Of a stretch of DNA of 64,000 nt, positions 55,000-64,000 are shown piece by piece; within the stretch, counting starts at the first letter, position 1; the number at the start of each line of letters is the position of its first letter. Both the position numbers and the translations under genes were made by a program. The notes beneath the pieces were generated by a model that worked only from the letters and a program-made list of their open reading frames with translations, made no database searches and was not told the origin of the DNA. This DNA comes from Microcebus murinus (taxonomy: Eukaryota > Chordata > Mammalia > Primates > Cheirogaleidae), in assembly GCF_040939455.1 (NCBI RefSeq), contig NC_134104.1:7277501-7341500 (forward strand), in the 5' to 3' direction.

Positions 55000-56935
55000 G
55001 CAATAAATGGTTGAAAAGCAAGAAAGCAGTTTTCAGGCATGTCGCCAAAGGTATGGGTATTCTACTGCATTTTTCCATATTTCAATTGGATCTTTCTGAA
55101 GTCAAACAATGACTTAAATATGTCATCTACTGAGAGCTCAATCAGTTTTATCAGTAGTTCTTTATGTACCTTGGTCATATCAACTAGTCGAGGCTGAAAT
55201 GCTAATTTGAGTGTGATGTCATGATTCTCAGAGTCAATGAGCCTTTCATTGTATTCTCCAATTAATAGGTCTATAACAGCTGCCTATTCTTCAAATGATT
55301 CGCATATATCATCCTGCTCATCAATGAGCTTTGCTAACTAGGGAAAATGTTCATCTGAAATTTCCTTTTGAAGAAGTGTTTTGAAAAAAGATAGCTTTTT
55401 CACAATGCTTGGATTTTTGCCACATATCATATATAGACTTAGTTTTATCTTGCGAAGAAATACTCAAGTCATCTTGATTTGAGATGATATCACACAGAAA
55501 TGCTGTGTTCCTATAGAAATCTTCTTTCAATAATTTGCATTGCAGATTCTGTTCTTCATAAAATTTAACTATTCTCACAGAGATAAAATTTTGGTTAACA
55601 CCTGTCCCTGTGATAGCTAATGCACTTTAGAATGATAGGACAAATCCACACTGAATACCTCATTGTTCAATTTTAGCATGTTATGAAACTGATGATGCTG
55701 TGTTGCATTTGCACAAATATAGTTAACAATGCTTATAACTTGTTGCAAAATGTTACTTAAAATAGTAGCTTTAGCACAGAGATTTTGCTGGTGCAAGATA
55801 CAATGAAAACAAATGAGAGTATCTGAATCTGTAAATACTTTTTTTGTCTGGGCAATTTGCCCTTCATGGTTTCCTGTCATGGAAGGTGCACTGTCTGTGT
55901 ACATATGCTCACTAAATTTACCAAATTCAATCAAACTTCATGACATTTATCTGGAAAGTTGTTGAAGACATCTCTTTCCCGTGTTCTGTTTGCAAGAGTG
56001 CTCAAAGCAAGTAACTCTTCATAGCAAAGAAAATCTTCTGTTATAACCCGAATGAAATATAAAACCTGCACTGGGTCAGTAGTATCAGTTAATTCACTCA
56101 AAGCGATTGAATAATATATATTTTCATTTTGAAGTATTACATGAAGTTGTTCTGTTAAGTTGAAGGCTAATTTGTGCTGCCAATCAGTTATGGCTCTCCT
56201 TGAAAGAGGCAGTTGTTCGTACTTTGAAACATTATCAGAGTCTAAGCATCCTATAACTTTGACAATGCATTTTTTCACAATTTCTACATCACTGAATGGC
56301 TTCCCTTCTTCCCCCAAGTATATAAGCTACTTTATAAATTGCTTCAGTGGCATTATTTCCGAGTCTTATTGCTGCTTGAAAGAATTGTCTTTGCTTTTGC
56401 TTTTCATCTTTTAATTTCTGCAATACAACCTTCCAGCCCTCTTCCTCTAATTTAAAATATCTGTGGTATTTATGACTATATAATGCTGATGAACATTGAA
56501 TTTTTTTTTTTTTTTGAGACAGTCTCGCTTTGTTGCCAGGGCTAGAGTGAGTTCCGTGGCCTGGCTCACAGCAACCTCAAACTCCTGGGCTCAAGCGATC
56601 TTCCTGCCTCAGCCTCCTGAGTAACTGGGACTACAGGTGCAAGCCACCATGTCTGGCTAATTTTTTGTTTCATTTCTAGTTGACTGGCTAATTTTTTCTA
56701 TTTTTATTTGAGATGGGGTCTCGCTCTTGCTCAGGCTGGTCTCGAACTTCTGACCTCAAATGATCCTGCCGCCTGGGCCTCCCAGAGTGCTGAATTTCTT
56801 TTGTGTTGATCTTGCAGTATCACAAAGCAAGCAAATCATCTTATCTTTAGCAGGAATAAGATAATATTGCAATTCCCAATCCTCATTTAAAAATCTGTTT
56901 TCTTCCTTCAGTGTTCTCTTGGTCTTCTTTGACAT
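55000..56935 (-). pseudogene. Decayed hAT-Charlie transposase
   Basis: On the minus strand a likely start is at 56935 (first residues MSKKTKRTLKEENR). An N-terminal zinc-finger-like 'CLLC' follows, and the coding is then split by an Alu at 56501-56790. The middle has hAT landmarks: 'FSDVEIVKKC', 'LSRRAITDW', a region equivalent to the catalytic ALDES(T) box that here reads ALSELTD, 'TDSAPSMTG' and a C-x2-H-type stretch 'HCILHQQNLC'. The C-terminal dimerisation-like region runs to about 55000. At least two frame changes (near 55930 and 55600) and in-frame stops break it. The first catalytic Asp is replaced by Ser. It cannot make an active transposase. Confidence 0.75.
56501..56790 (-). mobile_element. 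Alu inside the hAT element, antisense
   Basis: Poly-T at 56501-56515, then 'gagacagtctcgctttgttg' to 'ggcctcccagagtgc'. It is missing the first part of the left monomer (5'-truncated). Short duplication 'tgaattt' at 56497-56503 and 56791-56797. It interrupts the transposase N-terminus, so it inserted after the transposon had landed. Confidence 0.85.
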
Positions 56936-57402
56936 GATGAGCTATTAAGCCAACATAATTGAAGAATACTGCCTAGCTGTGCAACCATTCACAAATTCCA
57001 TTTCAAACAGAAACACAGTGCACCGTTGTCAAAAGCTGGTAACAGACTGTTGTACTTGACCTCCATAAACCGTCACCAACCAGCCTCATGCAGTAGTGGT
57101 GCCAGTCAGGTGGGGAAATTTACAACTAAATCATGAGCATAGCAGCTATCAATTTAGCCGTTACGGCTTAATAATGTTCTAGCTGTGCCAGTCAATCTGG
57201 GAGGAAACTTATTTCATGCTTTGGTATTTTAAATACATTCATTTTAGAAATAAAATGAAAATATAAAACATGAACAAAAATGTATTAATAAAAATAAAAG
57301 GATCTGTTCCCCAAAATTTGGATTCAATCAAAAGGCCGCACTTAAGGACCTACAGGGCCACATGTGGCCTTAAGGCAGCAGGTTCCCACCCCTGGCCTAC
57401 AG

Positions 57403-57948
57403 CCAGTTCTTTCTATGTTCTTGAATATTGGCAATGTAGATTAATTTTACAGTATTCAAAAGTGGTTTCTATCCATTTTATTTTATTGAGGTTCTCCTTC
57501 CTCGGGCCACTCTGATGTATTATCCACTACCGATTCCACCTCTGGTTTTGCCCAGGGGCTGTCTCCTGAGAGTGGCTTTCAGCATATTTGTATTCTACAC
57601 GCGAACTTGTGCCATCCTAATTTGTGACTGAATCTAAAAATAGGGCTTTGCCTGTTAAATCCCTGTCTTGCAGGGCCGGCCTGTGTTTGCTCGGCGCCTA
57701 TTACAGACGCCCCAGCTGTGCCTCCGTGGTTTTCCCGGCTCCCAGGTGGGCTGGGCCTTGCAGTCACCACTGACAACATGCACTCCCTCCCCTCCAGGCC
57801 TTAACTGCTCATCAAGGAGTGACGTGGCCACCAAAAGACAGGCTGTCACCATGCACTTCCTGCAGGTCAAACTCTTACAGCAACTGGGTATCCAAACAGA
57901 GAAGGTCTCCGTGGATAAATTGTGAAATGGAATCATTTTTAAAAGATA

Positions 57949-57983
<35 letters not shown>

Positions 57984-58080
57984 TTTTGGAGAAATAACTT
58001 AGGCCAGAAGACACTCTGGAAATCAAGCAGCCTCCTTTGATGTGGGTGTGGTCCTATGTGATTTGACTGAGTTAAGGAAT
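57403..58080. other. No gene recognised; CA repeat inside
   Basis: Unique-looking DNA with moderately GC-rich sequence at 57660-57840 and no recognised exon. A (CA)n microsatellite of about 37 bp is at 57947-57983. The Val-Cys repeat frame on the minus strand is the microsatellite read in translation. Confidence 0.4.
57947..57983. repeat. (CA)n microsatellite
   Basis: About 18 CA units with one interruption ('acatac'), followed by 'tttt'. Confidence 0.95.
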
Positions 58081-58084
58081 ACCC

Positions 58085-58335
58085 AGAGAGCCAGTAAGAC
58101 ATTATTTCTGGAGGTGTCTGTGAGGTGTTTCCAGAACAGATTCATATTTGCATCAGTAGACTGAATAAAGAAGATCCGCCCTCACCAACATGGGTGGGCC
58201 CCGTCCAATCCACTGAGGGCCCTGGATAGAACAAAAGTTGGAGAAAAGGCGAATTTGCCATCTCTTCTAGAGCTGGGCGTCCCTCCTCTCCTGCCCTCAG
58301 ATGTCAGCACTCCAGATTTCCAGACCTTCAGAGCC
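58085..58335 (+). repeat. Ancient LTR-like repeat fragment, sense
   Basis: 'actgaataaagaagatccgc' 'cctcaccaacatgggtgggc' and 'aaaaggcgaatttgccatct' belong to the same family as the antisense copy at 22153-22612 (consensus phrase 'gtagactgagtaaagaagatccgccctcaccaatgtgggtgggc'). Family name not assigned. Confidence 0.5.
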
Positions 58336-58339
58336 CAGA

Positions 58340-58920
58340 ACTTACAAAGACTCTCATGATCTCTTCCTAGAATATTTCATTGAAGTCATCTTTAAAATTG
58401 TCTGGGCTTTGTAATTTCTTTATGGGAAGTCTCCAATCACTGGCTCGGATTTCATAACTGGTTATGAGACTTCTTAGCTTTTTATTTATTTTCTTAACTA
58501 AGTTTCAGTAAGTTATATGATTTTAGAAAGTTGCCCATTTCATCTACATTGTTGAAGTAGGTTATAATACCCTTTGCCATTTTGAACCTCTGCTGTTTCT
58601 GTAGCTGTATCACCCTTTGGGTTCCCAGTACCATTTACTTTTTTGCCTTCTGTATTTGCTACTTGGCCAATCTGATCAGAGCTTTCTCTATTTTATTAGA
58701 CTTCAGAAAACCAGCTTTTCTCTTTTTTTTACAAAAGTTAATTTGTTTTCTATTTTATCAATTTATACACTCATATTCATTACCTATTTCCCATGGATTA
58801 CTCCTGATGTTCATTTTCTAATTTCTTAAGCAGTTGGATATTCTGCATGTTAATTTCACGACTTTTTTCTTTTATAATATAAGCATTTAGGCCTATAAAT
58901 TTTTCTTACTGTCTGTATAT
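58340..58920 (-). repeat. Old L1 ORF2, antisense, part 1
   Basis: 'attgtctgggctttgtaatt', 'gtcttaactaagtttc'-like sequence, 'ttattagacttcagaaaacc' and 'gcatttaggcctataaattt' are antisense L1 ORF2. Continues at 59363 after the MER1B-like element. Confidence 0.65.
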
Positions 58921-59362
58921 CTGTGGTCCCCAACCTCCGTGCTGAGGACACTGGGGACACTGAGGACACAACAACCCCCCCACCCCCCCACCCCCCACCC
59001 CACCCCCACCCCCCGTAATGACCGGTTCATGGCCTGTTAGGAACCAGGAAGCACAGCAGGGAAGCTTCATGTGTATTTACAGCCACTGCCACTCGCTCGC
59101 ATCACTGTATAAGCTCCGCCTCCTGCAACATCAGCGGAGGTCTTAATTGCAGGAAAACAAGCTCAGGGCTCCCACTGATTCTGCATTATGGTGAGCTGTA
59201 TATTTCATCATATATTACAATGTAATAATAATAGAAATAAAGTGCATAATAAACGTAATGCACTTGAATCATCCCAAAACCACCCCCTCCTGCCCCCCAT
59301 TCTATGGAAAAATTGTCTTCCCTGAAACTGGTCCCTGCTGCCAAAAAGGTTGGGGATCACTG
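58921..59362 (+). mobile_element. MER1B-like hAT-Charlie MITE with target duplication
   Basis: Ends 'ctgtggtccccaacc' and 'ggttggggatcactg' are inverted repeats. Internal words 'gttcatggcctgttaggaac', 'tgtataagctccgcctcctg', 'gcattatggtgagctgtata' and 'tgcacttgaatcatcccaaa' match MER1B. Flanked by 'ctgtatat' (58913-58920) and 'ctttatat' (59363-59370), seven of eight identical. A C-rich tract at 58975-59014 is a local expansion. Non-autonomous. Confidence 0.85.
58975..59014. repeat. C-rich (C5-8A)n tract
   Basis: Runs of 4-8 C separated by A within the MER1B-like element. The minus strand has strong G-quadruplex potential. Confidence 0.9.
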
Positions 59363-59483
59363 CTTTATATCACATAATTTTGATATTTAGTATTTCAATA
59401 TCATTCATTCCTAAGTATTAATGAATTTCCATTTGGTTTCTTCTTTGACTGACATTGTTTAGAAGTATGATTGCATACTACAA
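59363..59483 (-). repeat. Old L1 ORF2, antisense, part 2
   Basis: 'atgaatttccatttggtttc' 'ttctttgactgacattgttt' 'agaagtatgattgcatac' continues the antisense L1 interrupted at 58920. It resumes briefly after the Alu. Confidence 0.6.
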
Positions 59484-59842
59484 AACATATGGTAATTTTT
59501 TTTTTTTTTTTTTTTTTTGAGATAGACTCTCGCTCTGTTGCCAGGGCTAGAGTGCCATGGCGTCAGCCTAGCTCACAGCAACCTCAAACTCCTGGGCTCA
59601 AGCAGTCCTCCTGCCTCAGCCTCCCAAGTAGTTGAGACTACAGGCATGGGCCACCATGCCCGGCTAATTTTTTCTACATATTTTAGTTGGCCAATTAATT
59701 TCTTTCTATTTATAGTAGAGACAGGGTCTTGCTCTTGCTCAGGCTGGTTTCAAACTCCTGACCTTGAGCAATCCTCCAGCCTCGGCCTCCCAGAGAGCTA
59801 GGATTATAGGCGTGAGCCACTGCGCTCGGCCATGTGGTAATT
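59484..59842 (-). mobile_element. Full-length Alu, antisense, with target duplication
   Basis: Poly-T of about 22, 'gagatagactctcgctctgt' to 'gagccactgcgctcggcc' at 59830. Linker 'tttagttggccaattaattt'. Flanked by 'catatggtaatt' and 'catgtggtaatt', one mismatch. Confidence 0.9.
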
Positions 59843-59844
59843 GT

Positions 59845-60865
59845 TTAAGCTCATCTTTTCTTACTGCTTTCTGTCTCATGCAGGCAAAGCTCGGACTGTA
59901 TCAATTCATGCACAGAATCTGGGGATCCCCTTTCAGTTCTCTCCTCTGTGTGGTTCCCCTGCTTTCAGCTCCCAGGTCTCTTCCTAGCCTTCTTTTCTAA
60001 AGACAAGCTTTGTCTCAGCATTTGAGCCACCCATGCTCTGCATAGTTTCACGCAACTGGGGCCACGCTCAGAGTAAAACAGTGCGTGCAAAGAGAGAACA
60101 ATGCAGCCACAAACTCTTTGGGCTGTGGAATCTCCTTCCACCGGTGCTTGGGCCAGAGAGCTTTGTCTCCCAGCGTTTTCAGTGCCTGTGCCACTGCCTC
60201 GCCACAGGACAGTGACAATAGGGGCCACACTCTGGGCTGGGGTGGGGGCCAAACACCCAATTAATGGGGATGCTGCTCCCCCCCCCCAACTCCCTGACTC
60301 ACAGAGGCACCTGTCCTGGCCCTCCGGGCAGGGTTTCCCTCAGAGATTTTCTTGTCAGTACCTGACAGCTCTGCATTGGGCCCACGCTCAGGTTGAAGCC
60401 AAAACATAAAAGAGAAAGGAAAAAAAAGAAAGAAATTTACTCCTAAACAAGCCATTCTTCAAGTTTGGCCTCCCTGCCCCAATCTTTCTGCAACTAAGAA
60501 CTTTCCAGAGTCTTCAAGGGGTGCATTTTGTATGATACTTTGTCCAGAGGTCTCAGCTGTGCTCAGGGGGAGGGGACGGCTGCATTTGTCCCTCCTTAAC
60601 CAGGACCAGAAGTCCTGTCCCTTGCTTTTCATTGAACTCAGGTTTGATTAAAATTATGGATTTTGTAATTTTCCAGCATCTCATGTTTTAGCTGAGGGTC
60701 TTTCCTATGAATTAATGGTCTGACATAACACTGGAAGCAGAAATCTCTCACTTTCTTTCCTAATGGTTCATAAACCATCTTTATTTAATAGTACATTTTG
60801 GACGTTGCCAGTGAACAGTATTGAGCTGCTTGTGTACAGCTCCCTAAGTCCACTCTTTGCATTTA
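59845..60865. other. No gene recognised
   Basis: Unique-looking sequence after the last L1 bases. Overlapping frames of 95-102 codons at 59965-60409 on both strands have no domain. Confidence 0.35.
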
Positions 60866-60869
60866 ACAG

Positions 60870-61150
60870 TAGGTATTTATTGGGAACCTCCAGTGCTGAA
60901 GCACTGTGCTAAATGCTCTGGGATACGGACATGAACGAGACAAATAGATCCTCAAGGCATTCACAACTGAACAGGAAAACAGACACGTGCAGCGAACTGC
61001 AAAATGCTGCCATGGGCACTGTGATAGGAGGTCACTGAAGTGTCAGGGGGCCCTGGGCTCCGCAGGTCCAACGAGAGACTGGCTGGCCACAGAGTGCGTT
61101 AGAAAGCAGACCGTAAATTAGTTAGCTCTTCAAAGATGAGCAAGAGAATT
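60870..61150. repeat. Possible ancient repeat
   Basis: 'gtaggtatttattgggaacc' 'gaagcactgtgctaaatgct' 'ctgggatacggacatgaacg' resembles the same unassigned family as 50680-50870, here longer. Confidence 0.4.
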
Positions 61151-61154
61151 CGGG

Positions 61155-61670
61155 GCAAGACGGCTGGCTAGAGACATCGCTCACGGGACGGTCCCGGAGG
61201 GAAGGAAGGGTTTCAGACAAAGGAGAGGGGAGCAGGGGATGCAGCTCAGGTGTAGGGCAGAGGAAGAAATACCGGAGCCTGCCAGGGACTTCATGCAGGA
61301 AAAGCATGAAGTAGAAAAGGAAGAGGAAAACAAAAGAAAAGTTATTGGCAAGGATCAATCCCAGAGAGGATAGGAGCCCAGAGAGGGGTACGGGGGTCCT
61401 TTCTCCTTCCCATACACCTTTTGGTTACCAGAGGGCTACCAAGTTCCTTGGAAGCATTTCCACCCTCGGGAGCCCAAGCACTGTGGCAGCCACAGAATCG
61501 TGGGGAGAACTGGTGTCATCCCAGAGCTTGGACATTCCCCCCACAGGGTTCCCCTCTAAGGAGAGTGACCCGAAAAGCCAGAGAGCCGGCTTCAGACTCT
61601 TACCCTGTCTCGCCCCTTCCTGCCCCATTACAGCTGGGGGAGCAGTTTGCATTGCAAACACAGTCCGTGT
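61155..61670. other. No feature recognised
   Basis: Purine-rich part at 61190-61380, then mixed sequence. The 110-codon plus-strand frame (61345-61677) has no domain. Confidence 0.35.
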
Positions 61671-61672
61671 AA

Positions 61673-61722
61673 ACTAAAACATTTGTACCCCCTTACTATT
61701 TTGAAATAAAAAAATAAAGATG
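61673..61722 (+). mobile_element. Very short L1 3' tail, sense
   Basis: 'aaaacatttgtacccccttactattttg' (split here as 'aaaacatttgtaccccct' and 'tactattttg') followed by 'aaataaaaaaataaa' matches the reverse complement of the lemur-type L1 3' end at 17280-17340. Only about 50 bp are present, an extreme 5' truncation. Confidence 0.6.
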
Positions 61723-61849
61723 TGCAGAATTCCACTGGAGGAAGGATATTCAAGATAAAACAAACAAGATAAACACTGGTGTAAAAATATAAAAGCTAAT
61801 GGTAACTGCCATTAATAACAATGAGCTATATACATGAAATTGCTACGAG

Positions 61850-62000
61850 TAGATTTACAAATCCCCTCACACTTCTACGTGAGGTAATGGCTATGTTCAT
61901 TAGTTTGATTTAGCCTTTTCACAATGTACGCTTATCTCACATCAGGTTGTACACCATAAATCTGTACAATTTCTATTTGTCAAATAAGTAAATAAGACAA
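61850..62000 (+). repeat. Possible old L1 3' end
   Basis: 'ggttgtacaccataaatctg' 'tacaatttctatttgtcaaa' 'taagtaaataag' resembles the sense 3' end of L1M elements (gttgtacaccttaaatatatacaatttttatttgtcaatt). Confidence 0.45.
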
Positions 62001-62256
62001 AACAAAGCAAAAGATAAGGCATCCCAGAGAATAGTGTGACCACAACTTGGAGATCAAGATCAGATTTTCCACCTTTTGCTCCTCACCAAACAAAACATCT
62101 CTTTTTCCAGAGAGTACTTTACTCACTAAAAAAACCTACTTCTGAGGGACTTTCTGATGATGTTTCTGATATGGAAAGTGAATACCACATACATACACAC
62201 TGATACCATCCCAGTATCTCTGCCTTTTTTATAATGCTAGCTCGGTTGGTTTCATT

Positions 62257-62619
62257 TTGTTACCTTTTCTTTTTTTTTTTTCTTTTTTTTTTGAGACAGT
62301 CTCACTGTGTTGCCCAGGCTAGAGTGAGTGCCATGGCGTCAGCCTAGCTCACAGCAACCTCCAACTCCTGGGCTCAAGCGATCCTGCTGCCTCAGCCTCC
62401 CGAGTAGCTGGGACTACAGGCATGCGCCACCATGCCCGGCTAATTTTTTCTAGGTATATTAGTTGGCCAATTAATTTCTTTCTATTTATAGTAGAGACGG
62501 GGTCTCGCTCTTGCTCAGGCTGTTTTTGAACTCCTGACCTCCAGCAATCCACCCGCCTCGGCCTCACAGAGAGCTAGGATTACAGGCGTGAGCCACCGCG
62601 CCCGGATTGTTACCTTTTC
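62257..62619 (-). mobile_element. Full-length Alu, antisense, with target duplication
   Basis: 'gagacagtctcactgtgttg' to 'gagccaccgcgcccgg'. Linker 'ttagttggccaattaatttc'. Flanked by an exact 13-bp 'ttgttaccttttc' at 62257-62269 and 62607-62619. Young. Confidence 0.95.
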
Positions 62620-62746
62620 AAATTCAGTAAAACATCACATTTTTAAAGACTGATCTGGGACCAAAGTCAATATATAAGCCAGGAATCTTTCTGAAGAAAT
62701 GAAAATTACCAATTTATCCTAAGAATATTTTACCGATAGACACATT

Positions 62747-63085
62747 AACATTCTTTTTTTTTTTTTTTTTTTGAGACGGAGTCTCACTCTGTTGCCAAGA
62801 CTAGAGTGCCGTGGTGTCAGCCTAGCTCACAGCAACCTCAAACTCCTGGGTTCAAGCGATCCTCTTGCTTCAGCCTCCCGAGTAGCTGGGATTACAGACG
62901 TGTGCCACCATGCCTGGCTAATTTTTGTTCCTATTTTAGTTGCCCAGCTAGTTTCTTTCTATTTTTAGTAGAGATGGAGTCTCACTCTTGCTGAGGCTGG
63001 TCTCGAGCTCCTGACCTCAAGTGATCCTCCTGCCTCAGCCCCCCTGAGTGCTTGGATTACAGCCACCACGCCCAGCCAACATTCT
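62747..63085 (-). mobile_element. Older Alu, antisense, with target duplication
   Basis: 'gagacggagtctcactctgt' to 'ccaccacgcccagcc'. The linker differs ('tttagttgcccagctagttt') and the sequence is more diverged than its neighbours. Flanked by 'aacattct' at 62747-62754 and 63078-63085. Confidence 0.9.
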
Positions 63086-63260
63086 CTCTTTATCCCTTTT
63101 AGAATGAATTCAGATACCAAAAAAGATGAATAAAAATTGGAAGAGCAACCACGAGCATTTATTTAAATCTTGCTTATTTTTATTACATAAATTAAATGCT
63201 CCTCTCAAAATGGCACTATGGAAAGGTGTTTTGTTATCTTTATGGAACCCAATAAGTATA

Positions 63261-63650
63261 TTGTATTAGTTTGTTGCCAGAACAAAACACCACAGACTGG
63301 GTGGCTTAAACATCAGAAATTTATGTTCTCACAGTTGTGAAGGCTGGAAGTCTCAGAACAAGGTGTCAGCAGGGCTGGTTTCTTCTGGGGCCTCTCTCCT
63401 TGGCTTGTGGGTGGCCATCTCCTCCCTGAGCCCTCACGTGGCCTTCCTCGGTGGATGTCTCTGGGTCCTAATTTCCTCCTCTTATAAGGACACCAGTCAC
63501 ATTGGATTAGGACCCACCCATGTGACCTCGTTTTAACTTAATTACCTCTTTAAAGATCCCATTTCAAAATACATCACATTCTGAAATACTGGAGGTTAGG
63601 ACTTCAACATACAGATTTGGGTTGGGGGAAACCCAATTCAGCCCCTAAGA
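63261..63650 (-). mobile_element. MLT1-type MaLR LTR, antisense, with 5-bp target duplication
   Basis: 'tgtattagtttgttgccaga' 'acaaaacaccacagactggg' through 'aggacttcaacatacagatt' and 'cccaattcagccc' is near-consensus MLT1 in antisense. Flanked by 'gtata' at 63256-63260 and 63651-63655, the 5-bp duplication expected of ERVL-MaLR. Confidence 0.9.
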
Positions 63651-63813
63651 GTATACTTAGGACAATTTCCACAAACCAGGTCAATATTATTAACATTTCC
63701 CTCAACAAATAGCTCCACCACATACTTTTGAATCACTTTGTTTTGTAGATTAAATAGAGCACAGTATAACCATATAATAGAATAGTATAATTGCCATAAA
63801 AATGGAATAACCA

Positions 63814-64000
63814 GGCCGGGCGCGGTGGCTCACGCCTGTAATCCTAGCTCTCTGGGAGGCCGAGGCGGGCGGATTGCTCGAGGTCAGGAGTTCGAAACCA
63901 GCCTGAGCAAGAGCGAGACCCCGTCTCTACTATAAATAGAAAGAAATTAATTGGCCAACTAATATATACAAAAAATTAGCCGGGCATGGTGGCACATGCC
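63814..64000 (+). mobile_element. Alu, sense, cut by the window end
   Basis: 'ggccgggcgcggtggctcac' through 'ttagccgggcatggtggcac', with linker 'attaattggccaactaatat'. Very low divergence. The right part lies outside the window. Confidence 0.95.

Larger units (their letters stand above)
54651..57394 (-). mobile_element. Near-complete hAT-Charlie DNA transposon
   Basis: The left end 'taggggtggggaacc' (54651-54665) and right end 'ggttcccacccctg' (57381-57394) form terminal inverted repeats with one or two changes. The flanks 'gcctacca' (54643-54650) and 'gcctacag' (57395-57402) agree at six of eight positions, as expected of an 8-bp hAT target duplication. The right subterminal region has the palindrome 'ggccacatgtggcc' (57356-57369). 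The element carries a minus-strand transposase pseudogene and a later Alu. I place it near Charlie8 (the group that gave rise to the GTF2IRD2 domain), without certainty. Confidence 0.85.

Noticed and set aside
57655..58026. Minus-strand frame with Val-Cys repeats
   Set aside because: The repeat is the (CA)n microsatellite in translation.

Overview
The window reads as non-coding nuclear DNA from a strepsirrhine primate, most likely a lemur. The main evidence is twelve Alu-type SINEs. Most carry a linker with 'aaattaattggccaactaat' between the two monomers, a form I associate with strepsirrhine rather than human Alus. Antisense L1 3' ends read 'gcctttgccccacccgagtc', which also fits a lemur-type L1. 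Older layers are shared by all primates or mammals: MIR, L2, MLT1-type MaLR LTRs, L1M/HAL1-like LINEs, and hAT-Charlie DNA transposons (MER1B-like, MER58-like, and a nearly complete Charlie-type copy).

I found no protein-coding gene with a recognisable conserved product. I also found no tRNA, rRNA, snRNA or CRISPR array. The longest open frames (about 130-230 codons) lie in GC-rich DNA, L2 sequence or other repeats and look like chance. The window is best read as intergenic or intronic sequence. One CpG island (about 27.53-27.87 kb) holds a perfect match to the CTCF core and is the best regulatory candidate.

Layout. 0-5.2 kb: MIR fragments and two consecutive L2 3' ends. 6-9 kb: a MER58-like MITE, a short Charlie-type MITE and an old L1 3' UTR. 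9.6-10 kb: MLT1 LTR. 10-16.9 kb: mostly single-copy, AT-rich, with two striking short palindromes. 16.9-18.5 kb: an old L1 split by a lemur-type L1 3' end. 18.8-24.8 kb: several MaLR LTRs, the first Alu, a TG/TA microsatellite, and a MIR split by an LTR. 25-28 kb: a 31-bp tandem duplication, GGAT-type microsatellite and the GC-rich/CpG-island block. 29.4-32.6 kb: an L1 ORF2/3' end disrupted by an LTR, with a 370-bp copy of the L1/LTR junction pasted 2.26 kb downstream. 34-37.8 kb: antisense L1 pieces and an Alu. 38-47 kb: mostly single-copy, with possible conserved non-coding elements. 47.4-50.7 kb: an L2 broken by an L1 fragment and an Alu. 53-54.3 kb: a MIR split by an MLT1, then an Alu. 54.65-57.39 kb: a near-complete hAT-Charlie element with terminal repeats, likely target duplication and a decayed transposase. 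58.3-59.9 kb: antisense L1 carrying a MER1B-like insertion and an Alu. 62.3-64 kb: three Alus and an MLT1.

I see no new functional system. The observations of most interest are structural: the 370-bp templated duplication, the hAT element together with its short relative, the short perfect palindromes, two very small retro-insertions, and a 14-bp target-site sequence present three times around an L1 fragment and an Alu. Repeat family names come from memory of consensus sequences, not from a search. Boundaries are accurate to tens of bases unless terminal repeats or target duplications are stated.
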